NCBI RefSeq assembly: GCF_014645895.1
Contig: NZ_BMMP01000005.1
Location: 248,001 to 312,000, forward strand
From: Streptomyces daqingensis
GTDB lineage: Bacteria; Actinomycetota; Actinomycetes; Streptomycetales; Streptomycetaceae
Reading direction: 5' to 3'
Length of the DNA stretch: 64,000 bases
The position numbers and the translations under genes are program-made. The notes under the pieces were generated by a model, which searched no databases, had not been told where the DNA came from, and was given only the letters and a program-made list of their open reading frames with translations. Positions 19,444-27,230 of the stretch are shown here, piece after piece. Each line of letters begins with the position of its first letter. Position 1 is the stretch's first letter.

Positions 19444-19463
19444 ATGCAAGCAAATGCTTGCAT
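19444..19463. promoter_or_regulatory. Palindromic operator for the ArsR-SRPBCC gene
   Basis: ATGCAAGCA (19444-19452) and TGCTTGCAT (19455-19463) are perfect 9-base inverted arms around AA. The site ends 9 bases before the GTG start and is AT-rich in a GC-rich background, as expected of an ArsR-family autoregulatory site. Confidence 0.75.
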
Positions 19464-19522
19464 GTCAATCCGGGCGGAGTTCCGGACGCACGCCCTTCCC
19501 GGTTCCGGTACCGAATGGAACC

Positions 19523-20044
19523 GCTGACGCGTTCGTCCACGCAGAGCTGCTGAAGGACTCCCGCGACGGGATGGTCGGCCAACTCCTGTGCCGGAAGAGC
19601 AGGTTGACGGAGGAGGAGGTGGCCGAAAGCGCCCCCGTCCTGCTGGACGCCTTTCTCAACAGCCTCTACCGCTGCCTGAAGAACGACCGCGACGGCGACG
19701 CGCTCGCCGCACGGATGGACGCTGCGGAGGGCGTCCCCTTCTACCTGGGCTACGTGTTCGCGCTGGAGGGACGAGTGCGGCCGTACAACAAGTACCTCGG
19801 CTGGGAACTGCGCCACCACCCGCTCGACTGGCCGCAGGCACGCCACGGTCACCTCCTGGGGCTGCTCGGCGAGCTGCTCTCGGGAGAAGTCGCCTGCACC
19901 GCACGGCAGTTGTTCGTCGAGCTGGAACCCCGTGCTCGCGCCGTCGGCCACGATCCGGTACTCGCATCGTGGGGTGAGGATCTGACGCTGATGCGGGGCG
20001 GGCCGCCTCGGCCGGCTGGGGGCGGGCGCGTAGGGCTCCCGTGA
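19523..20044 (+). pseudogene. Nucleotidyltransferase C-terminal fragment (N-terminal catalytic domain missing)
   Basis: About 170 residues resembling the C-terminal helical half of a streptomycete nucleotidyltransferase-domain family: 'FVHAELLKDSRDGMVGQLLC', 'NSLYRCLKNDRDGDALAARM', 'VFALEGRVRPYNKYLGWELR'. The upstream half with the GS-x-D-x-D nucleotidyltransferase motif is absent, and the frame runs straight into the ArsR promoter. The first in-frame ATG (19454) lies inside the ArsR operator. The fragment is most likely a remnant left by deletion or rearrangement. Family assignment is from remembered sequence patterns, not a search. Confidence 0.6.
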
Positions 20045-20099
20045 GCGCGCGCCGGAAATCGGTTTGTCCGCGGCTTGCACGGCGGCGATCCTTCACGGG

Positions 20100-21032
20100 A
20101 TGGACAACGACGCGCGTCGCTCAGACGAAACCGGTCCGCCCGGCGAACCTGCCGCCCCGGTGATCGACGCCGGGCTCGTACGGCGCCTGGTGGCGGAGCA
20201 GTTCCCGCAGTGGGCCCGACTGCCGGTCCGGTCAGTCCGGTTCGACGGTCACGACAACCGCACGTTCCATCTCGGCGACAGCCTGACGGTCAGGCTCCCG
20301 AGCGCGGCCGGCTATGCCGCCCAAGTGGAGAAGGAGCAGCGGTGGTTGCCGGTGCTGGCGCCGCAACTGCCGCTTCCCGTACCCGTTCCGGTGGCCCAGG
20401 GGCGGCCCGGAGCCGGGTACCCATTCAGCTGGTCGGTGATGCGATGGCTGGAGGGCGACACCGCGGCGAACGGGCACATCGGAGACCTCACCGGGTTCGC
20501 CGACGATCTGGCCCGCTTCCTCTCCTCCCTGCAGCGTGCCGACACCGCGGGCGGACCACTGGCCGGGGAGCACAGCGCCTTTCGGGGCGCGTCCCTGAAG
20601 ACGTACGACGAGGAGACGCGGCGGGCTCTCGCCGCGCTGCGCGACCGTGTCCCGGTGGAGACGGCGACCGCCGTCTGGGAGGCGGCACTCGACGCCGCCT
20701 GGCTCGGCCGGCCCGTATGGTTCCACGGCGACGTCGCGGTGGGGAACCTCCTCGTTCGGGACGGGCGGCTCTCCGCCGTCCTCGACTTCGGCTGCTCGGG
20801 CGTCGGAGACCCGGCCTGCGACACGACCATCGCCTGGACGCTGCTGCACGGGGAGAGCCGCCGGGCCTTCCGCGACGCACTCGGCGTCGACGAAGCCACC
20901 TGGGCACGAGGACGCGGCTGGACGCTGTGGAAAGCCCTGATCATCCTCGCGGCTCCCGACTCGGCGCACGCCGAGTGGGCTCGGAGGAGCCTGGCGAACG
21001 TCCTGGACGACTTCGAGCGAGAGGCGCGATGA
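20100..21032 (+). CDS. Aminoglycoside phosphotransferase-family (APH) protein
   Basis: 310-residue kinase-fold protein. The Brenner motif 'VWFHGDVAVGNLLVRDG' contains the catalytic Asp and the Asn metal ligand. It is followed by 'AVLDFGCSGVGDPACD', which carries the metal-binding DFG-like Asp. The N-lobe shows 'FDGHDNRTFHLGDSLTVRLP' with the ATP-binding region and 'PFSWSVMRWLEG' as hinge. Most such chromosomal genes are not resistance determinants and their substrates are unknown. The ATG at 20100 is preferred over an upstream in-frame start because the conserved region begins soon after; no clear RBS is present. Confidence 0.88.
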   Translation: MDNDARRSDETGPPGEPAAPVIDAGLVRRLVAEQFPQWARLPVRSVRFDGHDNRTFHLGDSLTVRLPSAAGYAAQVEKEQRWLPVLAPQLPLPVPVPVAQGRPGAGYPFSWSVMRWLEGDTAANGHIGDLTGFADDLARFLSSLQRADTAGGPLAGEHSAFRGASLKTYDEETRRALAALRDRVPVETATAVWEAALDAAWLGRPVWFHGDVAVGNLLVRDGRLSAVLDFGCSGVGDPACDTTIAWTLLHGESRRAFRDALGVDEATWARGRGWTLWKALIILAAPDSAHAEWARRSLANVLDDFEREAR

Positions 21033-21256
21033 CGGGGGCTGCCGGCGACGCCGTCGGCGCTGTGGCCGTGCGGGACCCGGAGGGCCCCGGCGAGGGCATC
21101 TGACCTTCCCCGTCGCCTCGTTCGCGCGTCCCGTCCGGGCTGCCGCCCCCGGCCGGTAGTCCGATTCTTCGTTTTCATCGCCCCTTCCGGGGCAACCGCT
21201 GACCTGCGAGGTGCGCCGGGGTACGGCTCCGGCGCGATCAAGGGGAGGCGGTATCC

Positions 21257-22102
21257 GTGAACGCAACGCCGGCCATCTGGAGAGCGAGAGGGCGGAGGAA
21301 CGCCCGCCGGGCAGCACGCAGCACGGTCGTCGAGTCCGTCGCGCGAGTGGGCATGGTCGCGCAGGGCGTGCTGTTCATCCTCGTCGGGCTGCTGGCTCTC
21401 CGTATCGCCTTCGGAGGCAGCGGCGGCGGTGAGCAGGCCGATCAGAGCGGTGCTCTGCGGCAGTTGGCGGCGCAGCCCTTCGGGCAGCTTCTCGTGTGGG
21501 CGGTGGGGGTCGGCCTGGCGGGGCTGGCGGTGTGGCGGCTGTCCGAAGCGCTGTTCGGCGCGGCGGAGAAGGGCGGACACAAGACGCGCAAGCGGCTGCT
21601 GGCAGCGGGCTTCTGCGTGCTGTACGCGGTCCTCGCCTACTCGGTGATCTCCTACGCGACCGGGGCGCAGGGCAGCGGCTCCAGCGACGCGAAGTCCGAG
21701 GACATCACCGCGCGCGCTCTCGCCGTGCCCGCAGGGCAGTTCCTCGTGGGCGCCGTCGGGCTGGCCATCGCCGCGGCGGGCGCCTGGGCTGCCGTGCAGG
21801 CGTTGCGGCGGAAGTTCCACGACCAGTTGAGGATTTCGTCCGTCCCGCGCCGCAGCCGCATGTGGATCGACGTGCTGGGCGTGACGGGCGGTGTGTCGCG
21901 CGGCGCCGTCCTCGTGGCCCTCGGGATCTTCGCGATGGAGGCGGCGTGGTCGTCCGACGCGGACGAAGCCAAGGGAATGGACGGCGCGTTGAGGTCCTTC
22001 GCGGACACCCCCGCGGGCCCGTGGCTGCTCGTGGCGGTCGCCGTCGGCGTGGCCCTCTACGGGTTGTTCTCGTTCGCGCTGGCCCGCTGGCGTCGCGTGT
22101 GA
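21257..22102 (+). CDS. DUF1206 integral membrane protein
   Basis: 281 residues organised as three roughly 90-residue repeats, each with two membrane helices and a '(A)RxGxxAxGxLFxLVG'-like motif ('VARVGMVAQGVLFILVGLLA', 'LAVPAGQFLVGAVGLAIAAA', 'GVSRGAVLVALGIFAMEAA'). DUF1206 proteins are widespread in Actinobacteria with no assigned role. The GTG at 21257 has a strong AAGGGGAGG ribosome site. The 224 bases before it hold no gene. Confidence 0.88.
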   Translation: MNATPAIWRARGRRNARRAARSTVVESVARVGMVAQGVLFILVGLLALRIAFGGSGGGEQADQSGALRQLAAQPFGQLLVWAVGVGLAGLAVWRLSEALFGAAEKGGHKTRKRLLAAGFCVLYAVLAYSVISYATGAQGSGSSDAKSEDITARALAVPAGQFLVGAVGLAIAAAGAWAAVQALRRKFHDQLRISSVPRRSRMWIDVLGVTGGVSRGAVLVALGIFAMEAAWSSDADEAKGMDGALRSFADTPAGPWLLVAVAVGVALYGLFSFALARWRRV

Positions 22103-22129
22103 GGCCGGGTGCGAGCAGGGGCCGGGACG

Positions 22130-22189
22130 GTCACGTGGATCTGGTCCGCGCTCACCGGGACCCGGTGAGCGGTCATGTGGACCTGGTCC
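22130..22189. repeat. 18-bp direct repeats flanking a palindrome
   Basis: GTCACGTGGATCTGGTCC (22130-22147) and GTCATGTGGACCTGGTCC (22172-22189) match at 16 of 18 positions with a 42-base period. They bracket a perfect hairpin between the two convergent genes. Confidence 0.7.
22149..22171. terminator. Bidirectional terminator between convergent genes
   Basis: CGCTCACCGGG and CCCGGTGAGCG pair perfectly over 11 bases around a single A. The hairpin sits between the DUF1206 stop and the Rv1733c-like stop. Confidence 0.75.
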
Positions 22190-22793
22190 AGCGTGGCGCG
22201 GTCTCGGCCCATTCCCTCTCCCAGTCCGCGAGGTTCCGCCGTTCCAGGGCGTACCCGGCGGCGGCGTAGACGGTGATGCCTGTGACCGTCACGGCCGCGC
22301 CGGCGGCCGCGATCCACCCTGTGGTGAGGCCGCGGATCTCACCGGCGGACATGGGCGGGTCGGTGACTGCTCCCTTGCCGTCGACCCAGACCTGGACGGT
22401 GCCTCCGGCGGGCAGGCCGGGCGGTACGTCGGTCCTGGCGGTGCGCGTCCGGCCGGACGCGTCGGTGTAGCGGACGTCGGCCGGATAGCGGGCGTGGTCG
22501 GCCTCGTCCGATCCCGGTTCGGGATGCTGCGGTACGTCGTGCAGGACTTCGGCCGTCGCGCGGTGGCGGGAGTGCGCCTGCTCGTCGGCGGCCGTACGCA
22601 GTGAGCGGTTCACGGCGTGACCGGCCAGTGTCATGGCGGCGGGGGCCGCGGCGAGCACGGACGCCGCGACGATCACACCGATCCAGGCCTGCAGCACGTC
22701 GAGGGGACGGCGCAGCGGGTTGACCCGCCAGCGCCACAGCTTGTCGGGACGCGGTTCGGGCGGTGGCTGGGCAAGCGGGATCTCGTCCCTCAT
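22173..22793 (-). CDS. Rv1733c-family membrane protein
   Basis: 206 residues with two membrane helices (about residues 35-60 and 160-185) around a soluble loop that contains 'YTDASGRTRTARTDVPPGLP' and 'VQVWVDGKGAVTDPP'. This is the layout of the Rv1733c family; the M. tuberculosis member belongs to the DosR dormancy regulon. The start 'MRDEIPLAQPPPEPRPDKLW' has a GAGAGACC purine-rich site upstream. It lies next to DksA-like genes and a two-component system, which would fit a stress/dormancy role; that is inference. Confidence 0.8.
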   Translation of the reverse strand: MRDEIPLAQPPPEPRPDKLWRWRVNPLRRPLDVLQAWIGVIVAASVLAAAPAAMTLAGHAVNRSLRTAADEQAHSRHRATAEVLHDVPQHPEPGSDEADHARYPADVRYTDASGRTRTARTDVPPGLPAGGTVQVWVDGKGAVTDPPMSAGEIRGLTTGWIAAAGAAVTVTGITVYAAAGYALERRNLADWEREWAETAPRWTRST

Positions 22794-22871
22794 GAGGTCT
22801 CTCCGTTTCGGGGTCTTCCGGGGAAGTGGGGTGGGACTCCGGTGGCCGGTGACACGGCCGGAGCAGCACGG

Positions 22872-22907
22872 CGGACCCGCCCGGTTCGCGGGTGCCGGGC
22901 GGGTCCG
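22872..22907 (-). terminator. Strong hairpin downstream of the MreB-like gene
   Basis: CGGACCCGCCCGG (22872-22884) and CCGGGCGGGTCCG (22895-22907) are perfect 13-base arms with a 10-base loop, between the MreB-like gene and the Rv1733c-like gene on the same strand. Confidence 0.7.
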
Positions 22908-22962
22908 AGCGACGGGATCCGTGCGGCGTGCTTCGAGCGGGGTTTCCGAGCGACGGGATCCG
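22904..22962. repeat. Perfect 18-bp direct repeat pair
   Basis: TCCGAGCGACGGGATCCG occurs at 22904-22921 and again at 22945-22962, with 23 bases between the copies. They lie in the gap between the MreB-like and Rv1733c-like genes, the first copy overlapping the hairpin. Confidence 0.8.
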
Positions 22963-23044
22963 GGCGGCCCGATCGAGCGGTGGAAGTCGGGCCGTGGGAG
23001 CCAAGCGGCGCATCTGGGGCGGCCGGCGGCCGTGTCCCGCGGTC

Positions 23045-23866
23045 TCAGCCCGGCGGGGCCTCTGCCTCCGGCGGCTGCGCGCGCACCGTCTGCAGGTACT
23101 TCGCCGCACCGCGCACCGCGGCGGTGTGCGGCGCGGGGGCGGGCCGTACGGGCACGCGCAGCTGCCTGCACAGGTCGCGGACGATCTCGGGGCGCAGGGC
23201 GCCGCCGCCCGCCACCAGCACGCCGTCGTGCAGCGCGTCGAGCGTCTGCGACGAGCAGTCCCGCCGCAGCATGTCGCCCACCACGTTCACGACGAAGCCG
23301 GTCAGCTCGCGGTGCGGAACGTGGCCGAGGTCGTCGGTGCCCAGGGGAGTGCGGTGCGCGTCGGCGACCGCGCCGTCCGCGAGCAGGAACACCTCGGTGA
23401 GACGGGCGCCGACGTCCACGATGAGCAGAGGACGGGACGGCTCGGCGTCCACTCCGAGCGCGATGGCCTTGGCGGTCGGAATGGTCAGGACGGTACGGGG
23501 ACGCAGCACCCGCAGTGCCGTGCGCGCCGCCTCCCGGTAGGCGATGCCGCCGAGGACGGGCGTCGTCAGGGCGATCACGAGGCCCGAGAGGCGGGGGACG
23601 CGGCGTCCCAGCAGGCGGTCCAGCATCCGGGCCGCGCCATCGGGATCGACGAAGGAGCCGCGCTGCAGGGGATAGGACACGCTGGGGCCGCCAGGCGAGC
23701 CGGGACCGGGGAAGGTCACGGTCCGCGTGTCGAGGACCAGTCCCCGGCCGGGTGCCCAGGCGCGCGTACGGGCATGGCCCAAGTCGATGGCCAGACCTGC
23801 CAGTTGGCGGGACGGAAAGTTCCTGTTCCGCGTGGAGTTTCCTGCTGAGGGGCGGAGCACTGTCAT
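23045..23866 (-). CDS. Short MreB-like (actin-fold) protein
   Basis: 273 residues against ~340 for MreB. The actin/Hsp70-type nucleotide motifs are present: phosphate-1 'GLAIDLGHARTRAWAPG', phosphate-2 'LLIVDVGARLTEVFLLADGA' and adenosine 'GVLVAGGGALRPEIV'. The reduced length suggests loss of one or both small subdomains, as described for an extra MreB homologue in S. coelicolor. It probably binds ATP; filament formation is unproven. The ATG at 23866 overlaps the stop of the upstream DksA-like gene (ATGA), so the two are translationally coupled. Confidence 0.82.
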   Translation of the reverse strand: MTVLRPSAGNSTRNRNFPSRQLAGLAIDLGHARTRAWAPGRGLVLDTRTVTFPGPGSPGGPSVSYPLQRGSFVDPDGAARMLDRLLGRRVPRLSGLVIALTTPVLGGIAYREAARTALRVLRPRTVLTIPTAKAIALGVDAEPSRPLLIVDVGARLTEVFLLADGAVADAHRTPLGTDDLGHVPHRELTGFVVNVVGDMLRRDCSSQTLDALHDGVLVAGGGALRPEIVRDLCRQLRVPVRPAPAPHTAAVRGAAKYLQTVRAQPPEAEAPPG

Positions 23867-24339
23867 GGCCTGGTCTCCCTGACTCGGTGGCAGCGGGCGC
23901 AGTAGCGGGCCTGCGGCACGATCGTCAGACGGTCCAGGGATATGGGGCCGGTGCAGCGGTGGCACGAGCCGTACTGGCCGTGGGCCATCCGCTCCAGTGC
24001 CGCCTCCACGTCGGCGAGCACCATCCGTGCGGAAGCGGCAAGTTTGACGCTGACCTCGGTCACGGACGCCGAATGCGCTGCACGGTCCCGGGCATCGAGG
24101 GTGTCGTCGCCGCGGTCCCGCTGCGCGCGACCGTCCAGCCCGGCGCGCGGGTGCGGGCGCTCGTTCCGCGCGGGACGGTGCTCCCCTTCATGCCGGGACT
24201 GCGCTGCCTCGGCGATCTGCTGGAGCTGCTCCCGGCGGAAGCGGCGCTGGTCCTCCAGGTTCTCGCGGAGCGCGGCGAGGACCCCGGCGGACAGGCCGGC
24301 ATCGTCGTTGCGGACGACCTGGTCGTTCACGAACTTCAC
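23863..24339 (-). CDS. TraR/DksA-type zinc-finger protein (158 aa)
   Basis: Coiled N-terminal region followed by a C4 zinc finger: 'CHRCTGPISLDRLTIVPQAR', then 'YCARCHR', with Cys pairs 'CHRC' and 'CARC'. The helix before it contains 'ADVEAALERMAHGQYGSC', the usual TraR/DksA lead-in. DksA proteins bind the RNA polymerase secondary channel and modulate initiation, though many actinobacterial members are untested. The first ~80 residues are unusually Arg/Gln-rich. It overlaps the MreB-like gene by 4 bases. Confidence 0.85.
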   Translation of the reverse strand: MKFVNDQVVRNDDAGLSAGVLAALRENLEDQRRFRREQLQQIAEAAQSRHEGEHRPARNERPHPRAGLDGRAQRDRGDDTLDARDRAAHSASVTEVSVKLAASARMVLADVEAALERMAHGQYGSCHRCTGPISLDRLTIVPQARYCARCHRVRETRP

Positions 24340-24397
24340 CCCTCGACGGAGCAGGACGCGGACACGCGGACGTGTTTCCTGTCGGGCGTGTCTTCTG

Positions 24398-24724
24398 TCA
24401 GGCGGTACGGCGCTGGCAGGCCACGCAGCACCGCGCGTGCGGAAGGATCTCCAGACGTTCCGGCGGAATCGGCCTGGAGCAGTCCGTGCATGTGCCGTAA
24501 CTGCCGTCGTCGATGCGGGCGAACGCGGCGTCGATCTCTTTCATGACGCGCCGGACGGAGTCCTTCTGCGCCGTCACGAAATGGTCCGCGGTGCCGTGCT
24601 CGGCTTCTTCGATCGCGTTGAGCTGCGTCAGCCGCGAGTTGCGTTCGTGCTCCAGGCGCTGACGGGCTTCGTGTGCCGTGAGGCGTTCCGGGCGCGGCTC
24701 GGGGCGTGAGAGGGCGAGCGACAT
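24398..24724 (-). CDS. TraR/DksA-type zinc-finger protein (108 aa)
   Basis: A second, shorter DksA-like protein 58 bases upstream of the first, reading the same way. The zinc finger has 'CTDCSRPIPPERLEILPHAR' and 'CCVACQRRTA'. The preceding helix 'MKEIDAAFARIDDGSYGTC' parallels its neighbour, so the two look like an old duplication. The ATG at 24724 gives 'MSLALSRPEPRPERLTAHEA', with an AAGGAAA ribosome site about 10 bases upstream. The 289 bases upstream to the divergent kinase gene carry no recognisable gene. Confidence 0.85.
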   Translation of the reverse strand: MSLALSRPEPRPERLTAHEARQRLEHERNSRLTQLNAIEEAEHGTADHFVTAQKDSVRRVMKEIDAAFARIDDGSYGTCTDCSRPIPPERLEILPHARCCVACQRRTA

Positions 24725-25013
24725 CTGATGCCATTTCCTTTCAGGAAGCGGCCGCCCTGAGGGGCGGCAGCCCAACCTGTCCCGTCGCACCATTGCGACG
24801 TGGTATCTCCCACACTGGCCGGTCTGCCCGGTGCACACCATCGGTCCCAGTACCCATTTCCGGGGGGTCCGAGGATGTACGGGCCCGAGCGCGCCGCAGG
24901 TCCCGCCGCATCCGCCGGGCCCGGCCCCGTGCGCCTCGCAACCCTGGTGCCTCCCCGCGACGGCCGTGGCACATAGTGGTGGCGGACGTCACGAGTAGAG
25001 GAGGCTCCACGCG

Positions 25014-26045
25014 GTGTCCCTGTTCTGGCGGATCTTCGCTCTCAACGCCCTCGTGCTCGGCTTGGCGACGGCGCTGCTTCTGTGGGCGCCGGTGACCGTG
25101 TCCGTGCCCGTCCTGCTCACGGAGGCGGCCATCCTCGTCGGGGGACTCGCCGTGATGCTCGTCGCCAACGCCGCGCTCCTGCGGGTCGGGCTCTCCCCGC
25201 TGGACCGGCTCACGCGGCTCATGAGGAAGGTCGACCTGTTGAGGCCCGGCCAGCGGCTGCCGGCCGGAGGACACGGCGAGATATCCGAGCTGATCCGGAC
25301 GTTCAACGCCATGCTCGACCGTCTCGAGGCCGAACGTGCCGTCGCCGGCGCCCGGGCGCTGTCCGCGCAGGAGTCGGAACGGCAGCGCATCGCGCAGGAG
25401 CTCCACGACGAGGTGGGGCAGAGCATGACCGCCGTCCTGCTGGAGCTGAAACGCGCCGCCGACCACGCCGCGGAACCCCTGCGGGGCGAGCTGCGGCAGG
25501 CACAGGAGATCACCCGGGAGAGCCTCGACGAGGTGCGCCGGCTCGCCCGCAGGCTGCGTCCCGGCGTGCTGGAGGACCTGGGGCTGGTCAGCGCACTGAC
25601 CTCGCTGACGTCGGACTTCGCCACTCACACCGGTCTGCGGGTGCGGCGCTGCTTCGAGTCGGAGCTGCCGCCGCTGGGCCCGCAGGCGGAACTGGTGCTC
25701 TACCGCGTGGCTCAGGAGGGGCTGACCAACGTCGCCCGCCACGCGGGAGCCGATCAGGTACAGGTGAGCCTGAGCCGGGACGGAGACGCCGTGGTGCTGT
25801 GCGTCAGCGACGACGGCCGGGGCGTCGGGCTCTCCCACGAAGGCGCCGGCATCCGCGGGATGCGGGAACGTGCGCTGCTCGTCGGCGGGACGCTGGACGT
25901 CGAACCCGGCCCCCGCCCCGAACCCGGCCACCGCCCCGAACCGGACCCCGCGCCGGGCCCGGCATCCGGGACGTGCCCGGAAGCCGGCCCGCGCCCCGGC
26001 ACCCGGGTCCTGCTGTCCGTGCCCACTACCGAGAAGGACCGATGA
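25014..26045 (+). CDS. Sensor histidine kinase (NarL/DegS type, HAMP-containing)
   Basis: 343 residues: two N-terminal membrane helices (about 7-27 and 35-57), a HAMP-like segment ('LSPLDRLTRLMRKVDLLRPG'), the HisKA_3 phosphoacceptor box 'RQRIAQELHDEVGQSMTAV' and a HATPase domain ('RVAQEGLTNVARHAGA' N-box, 'DDGRGVG' G1, 'GIRGMRERA' G2). A ~40-residue Pro/Glu/Gly-rich insert ('EPGPRPEPGHRPEPDPAPGP') interrupts the end of the ATPase domain before the last strand 'GTRVLLSVP'. The GTG at 25014 has 'AGAGGAGG' 10-17 bases upstream. It is overlapped by the regulator gene (ATGA). Confidence 0.92.
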   Translation: MSLFWRIFALNALVLGLATALLLWAPVTVSVPVLLTEAAILVGGLAVMLVANAALLRVGLSPLDRLTRLMRKVDLLRPGQRLPAGGHGEISELIRTFNAMLDRLEAERAVAGARALSAQESERQRIAQELHDEVGQSMTAVLLELKRAADHAAEPLRGELRQAQEITRESLDEVRRLARRLRPGVLEDLGLVSALTSLTSDFATHTGLRVRRCFESELPPLGPQAELVLYRVAQEGLTNVARHAGADQVQVSLSRDGDAVVLCVSDDGRGVGLSHEGAGIRGMRERALLVGGTLDVEPGPRPEPGHRPEPDPAPGPASGTCPEAGPRPGTRVLLSVPTTEKDR

Positions 26046-26833
26046 TGACGATGCACGACATGACCCCCAGGTCGCAGCCGCCCCCCGATCCGCGGCCCGC
26101 CTCCGCCCCGGACCCGGCTCGCGCGCCCCAGTCCGAGCCGCGGCCCGACTCCCAGCCCCAGCCCGACTCCCAGTCTCAGTCCCAGTCCAGGATCCGCATC
26201 CTGCTGGCCGACGACCACGCGCTGGTGCGGCGCGGTGTGCGGCTCATCCTCGACGGCGAACCGGACCTGCAGGTCGTCGCCGAGGCGGGCGACGGCGCGG
26301 AAGCGGTGGCGGCGGCCCGCGCGCAGGAGATCGACCTCGCCGTCCTCGACATCGCCATGCCTCGTCTGACCGGACTGCAGGCGGCCCGTGAACTGGCCTC
26401 GCTCAGACCGGGACTGCGCATTCTGATGCTCACGATGTACGACAACGAGCAGTACTTCTTTCAGGCGCTGAAGGCGGGAGCCTCCGGCTACGTCCTGAAG
26501 TCCGTCGCCGACCGCGACCTGGTCGCCGCGTGCCGGGCGGCCATGCGCGGCGAGCCGTTCGTGTACCCCGGCGCGGTCACGGCTCTCATCCGCAACTTCC
26601 TGGAGCGCGCCCGCAACGGCGATGAGGGCCCGGACCGGCTCCTGACCCACCGCGAGGAGGAAGTGCTCAAACTCGTCGCGGAAGGCCATTCCTCCAAGGA
26701 GATCGCCGGGATGCTGGTCATCAGCGTCAAGACCGTCCAGCGGCACCGCGCGAACCTGCTGCACAAGCTCGGTCTCCGCGACCGCCTCGAACTCACCCGC
26801 TATGCCATCAGGGCGGGCCTGATCGAGCCCTAG
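26042..26833 (+). CDS. NarL/LuxR-family response regulator
   Basis: 263 residues. A ~48-residue Pro/Gln/Ser-rich extension ('PRPASAPDPARAPQSEPRPD') precedes the receiver domain ('RIRILLADDHALVRRGVRLI', phosphoacceptor Asp in 'AVLDIAMPRLTG'). A LuxR HTH is at the C-terminus ('LTHREEEVLKLVAEGHSSKE', 'VISVKTVQRHRANLLHKLGL'). Response regulators normally start just before the receiver; a later ATG is not available close to it, so the extension seems real. Partner of the kinase upstream through the 4-base overlap. Confidence 0.92.
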   Translation: MMTMHDMTPRSQPPPDPRPASAPDPARAPQSEPRPDSQPQPDSQSQSQSRIRILLADDHALVRRGVRLILDGEPDLQVVAEAGDGAEAVAAARAQEIDLAVLDIAMPRLTGLQAARELASLRPGLRILMLTMYDNEQYFFQALKAGASGYVLKSVADRDLVAACRAAMRGEPFVYPGAVTALIRNFLERARNGDEGPDRLLTHREEEVLKLVAEGHSSKEIAGMLVISVKTVQRHRANLLHKLGLRDRLELTRYAIRAGLIEP

Positions 26834-26927
26834 CTGTATTGCCCTGTGAGGTCGGGGACGCGGGGCAAGCCGGGCACCGCGCAGGGAGCCCCGGCCCGGC
26901 GCCGCCCGCGCAGCAATTCGGCGGCGC

Positions 26928-27230
26928 CTACTTCTTGTCGACGATGTCGCCGTTCTCGTCGACCACCACGGTGCTCCAGTACGTGTCCCACTTGTCGTCG
27001 ACGTACTGGGGCACCTTGCCCTTCGGGTAGCGCACGTAGCCGTCGGGCGGTTCCTCGCCGTCGGGTACGCAGGTCTTGCCCGTGGTGCCGCCCACGGCCT
27101 TGACCGGGTACTCCTCGGACCGGCAGACGCGGTCCTGCAGCGTGCAGCCGGCGGCAAGGAAGGCCGCGAGGACACCGGCGGCCGCGAGAGCGCCCGGGAA
27201 GTTCCGGAACGCCGTCTTCTTCTTCTGCAT
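26928..27230 (-). CDS. Small lipoprotein
   Basis: 100 residues with a lipoprotein signal peptide: 'MQKKKTAFRNFPGALAAAG', hydrophobic core, then the lipobox 'FLAAGC'. The mature part has two further cysteines ('DRVCRSEEYPVKAV', 'TTGKTCVPDGEEPPDGYVRY') and an acidic C-terminal strand 'VVVDENGDIVDKK'. It resembles small lipoproteins seen in Streptomyces, with no known function. Convergent with the response regulator. Confidence 0.8.
   Translation of the reverse strand: MQKKKTAFRNFPGALAAAGVLAAFLAAGCTLQDRVCRSEEYPVKAVGGTTGKTCVPDGEEPPDGYVRYPKGKVPQYVDDKWDTYWSTVVVDENGDIVDKK

Noticed and set aside
20100..21032. An aminoglycoside resistance determinant
   Set aside because: The APH fold is clear, but nothing ties it to antibiotic substrates; chromosomal APH-family genes are numerous and mostly of unknown role.
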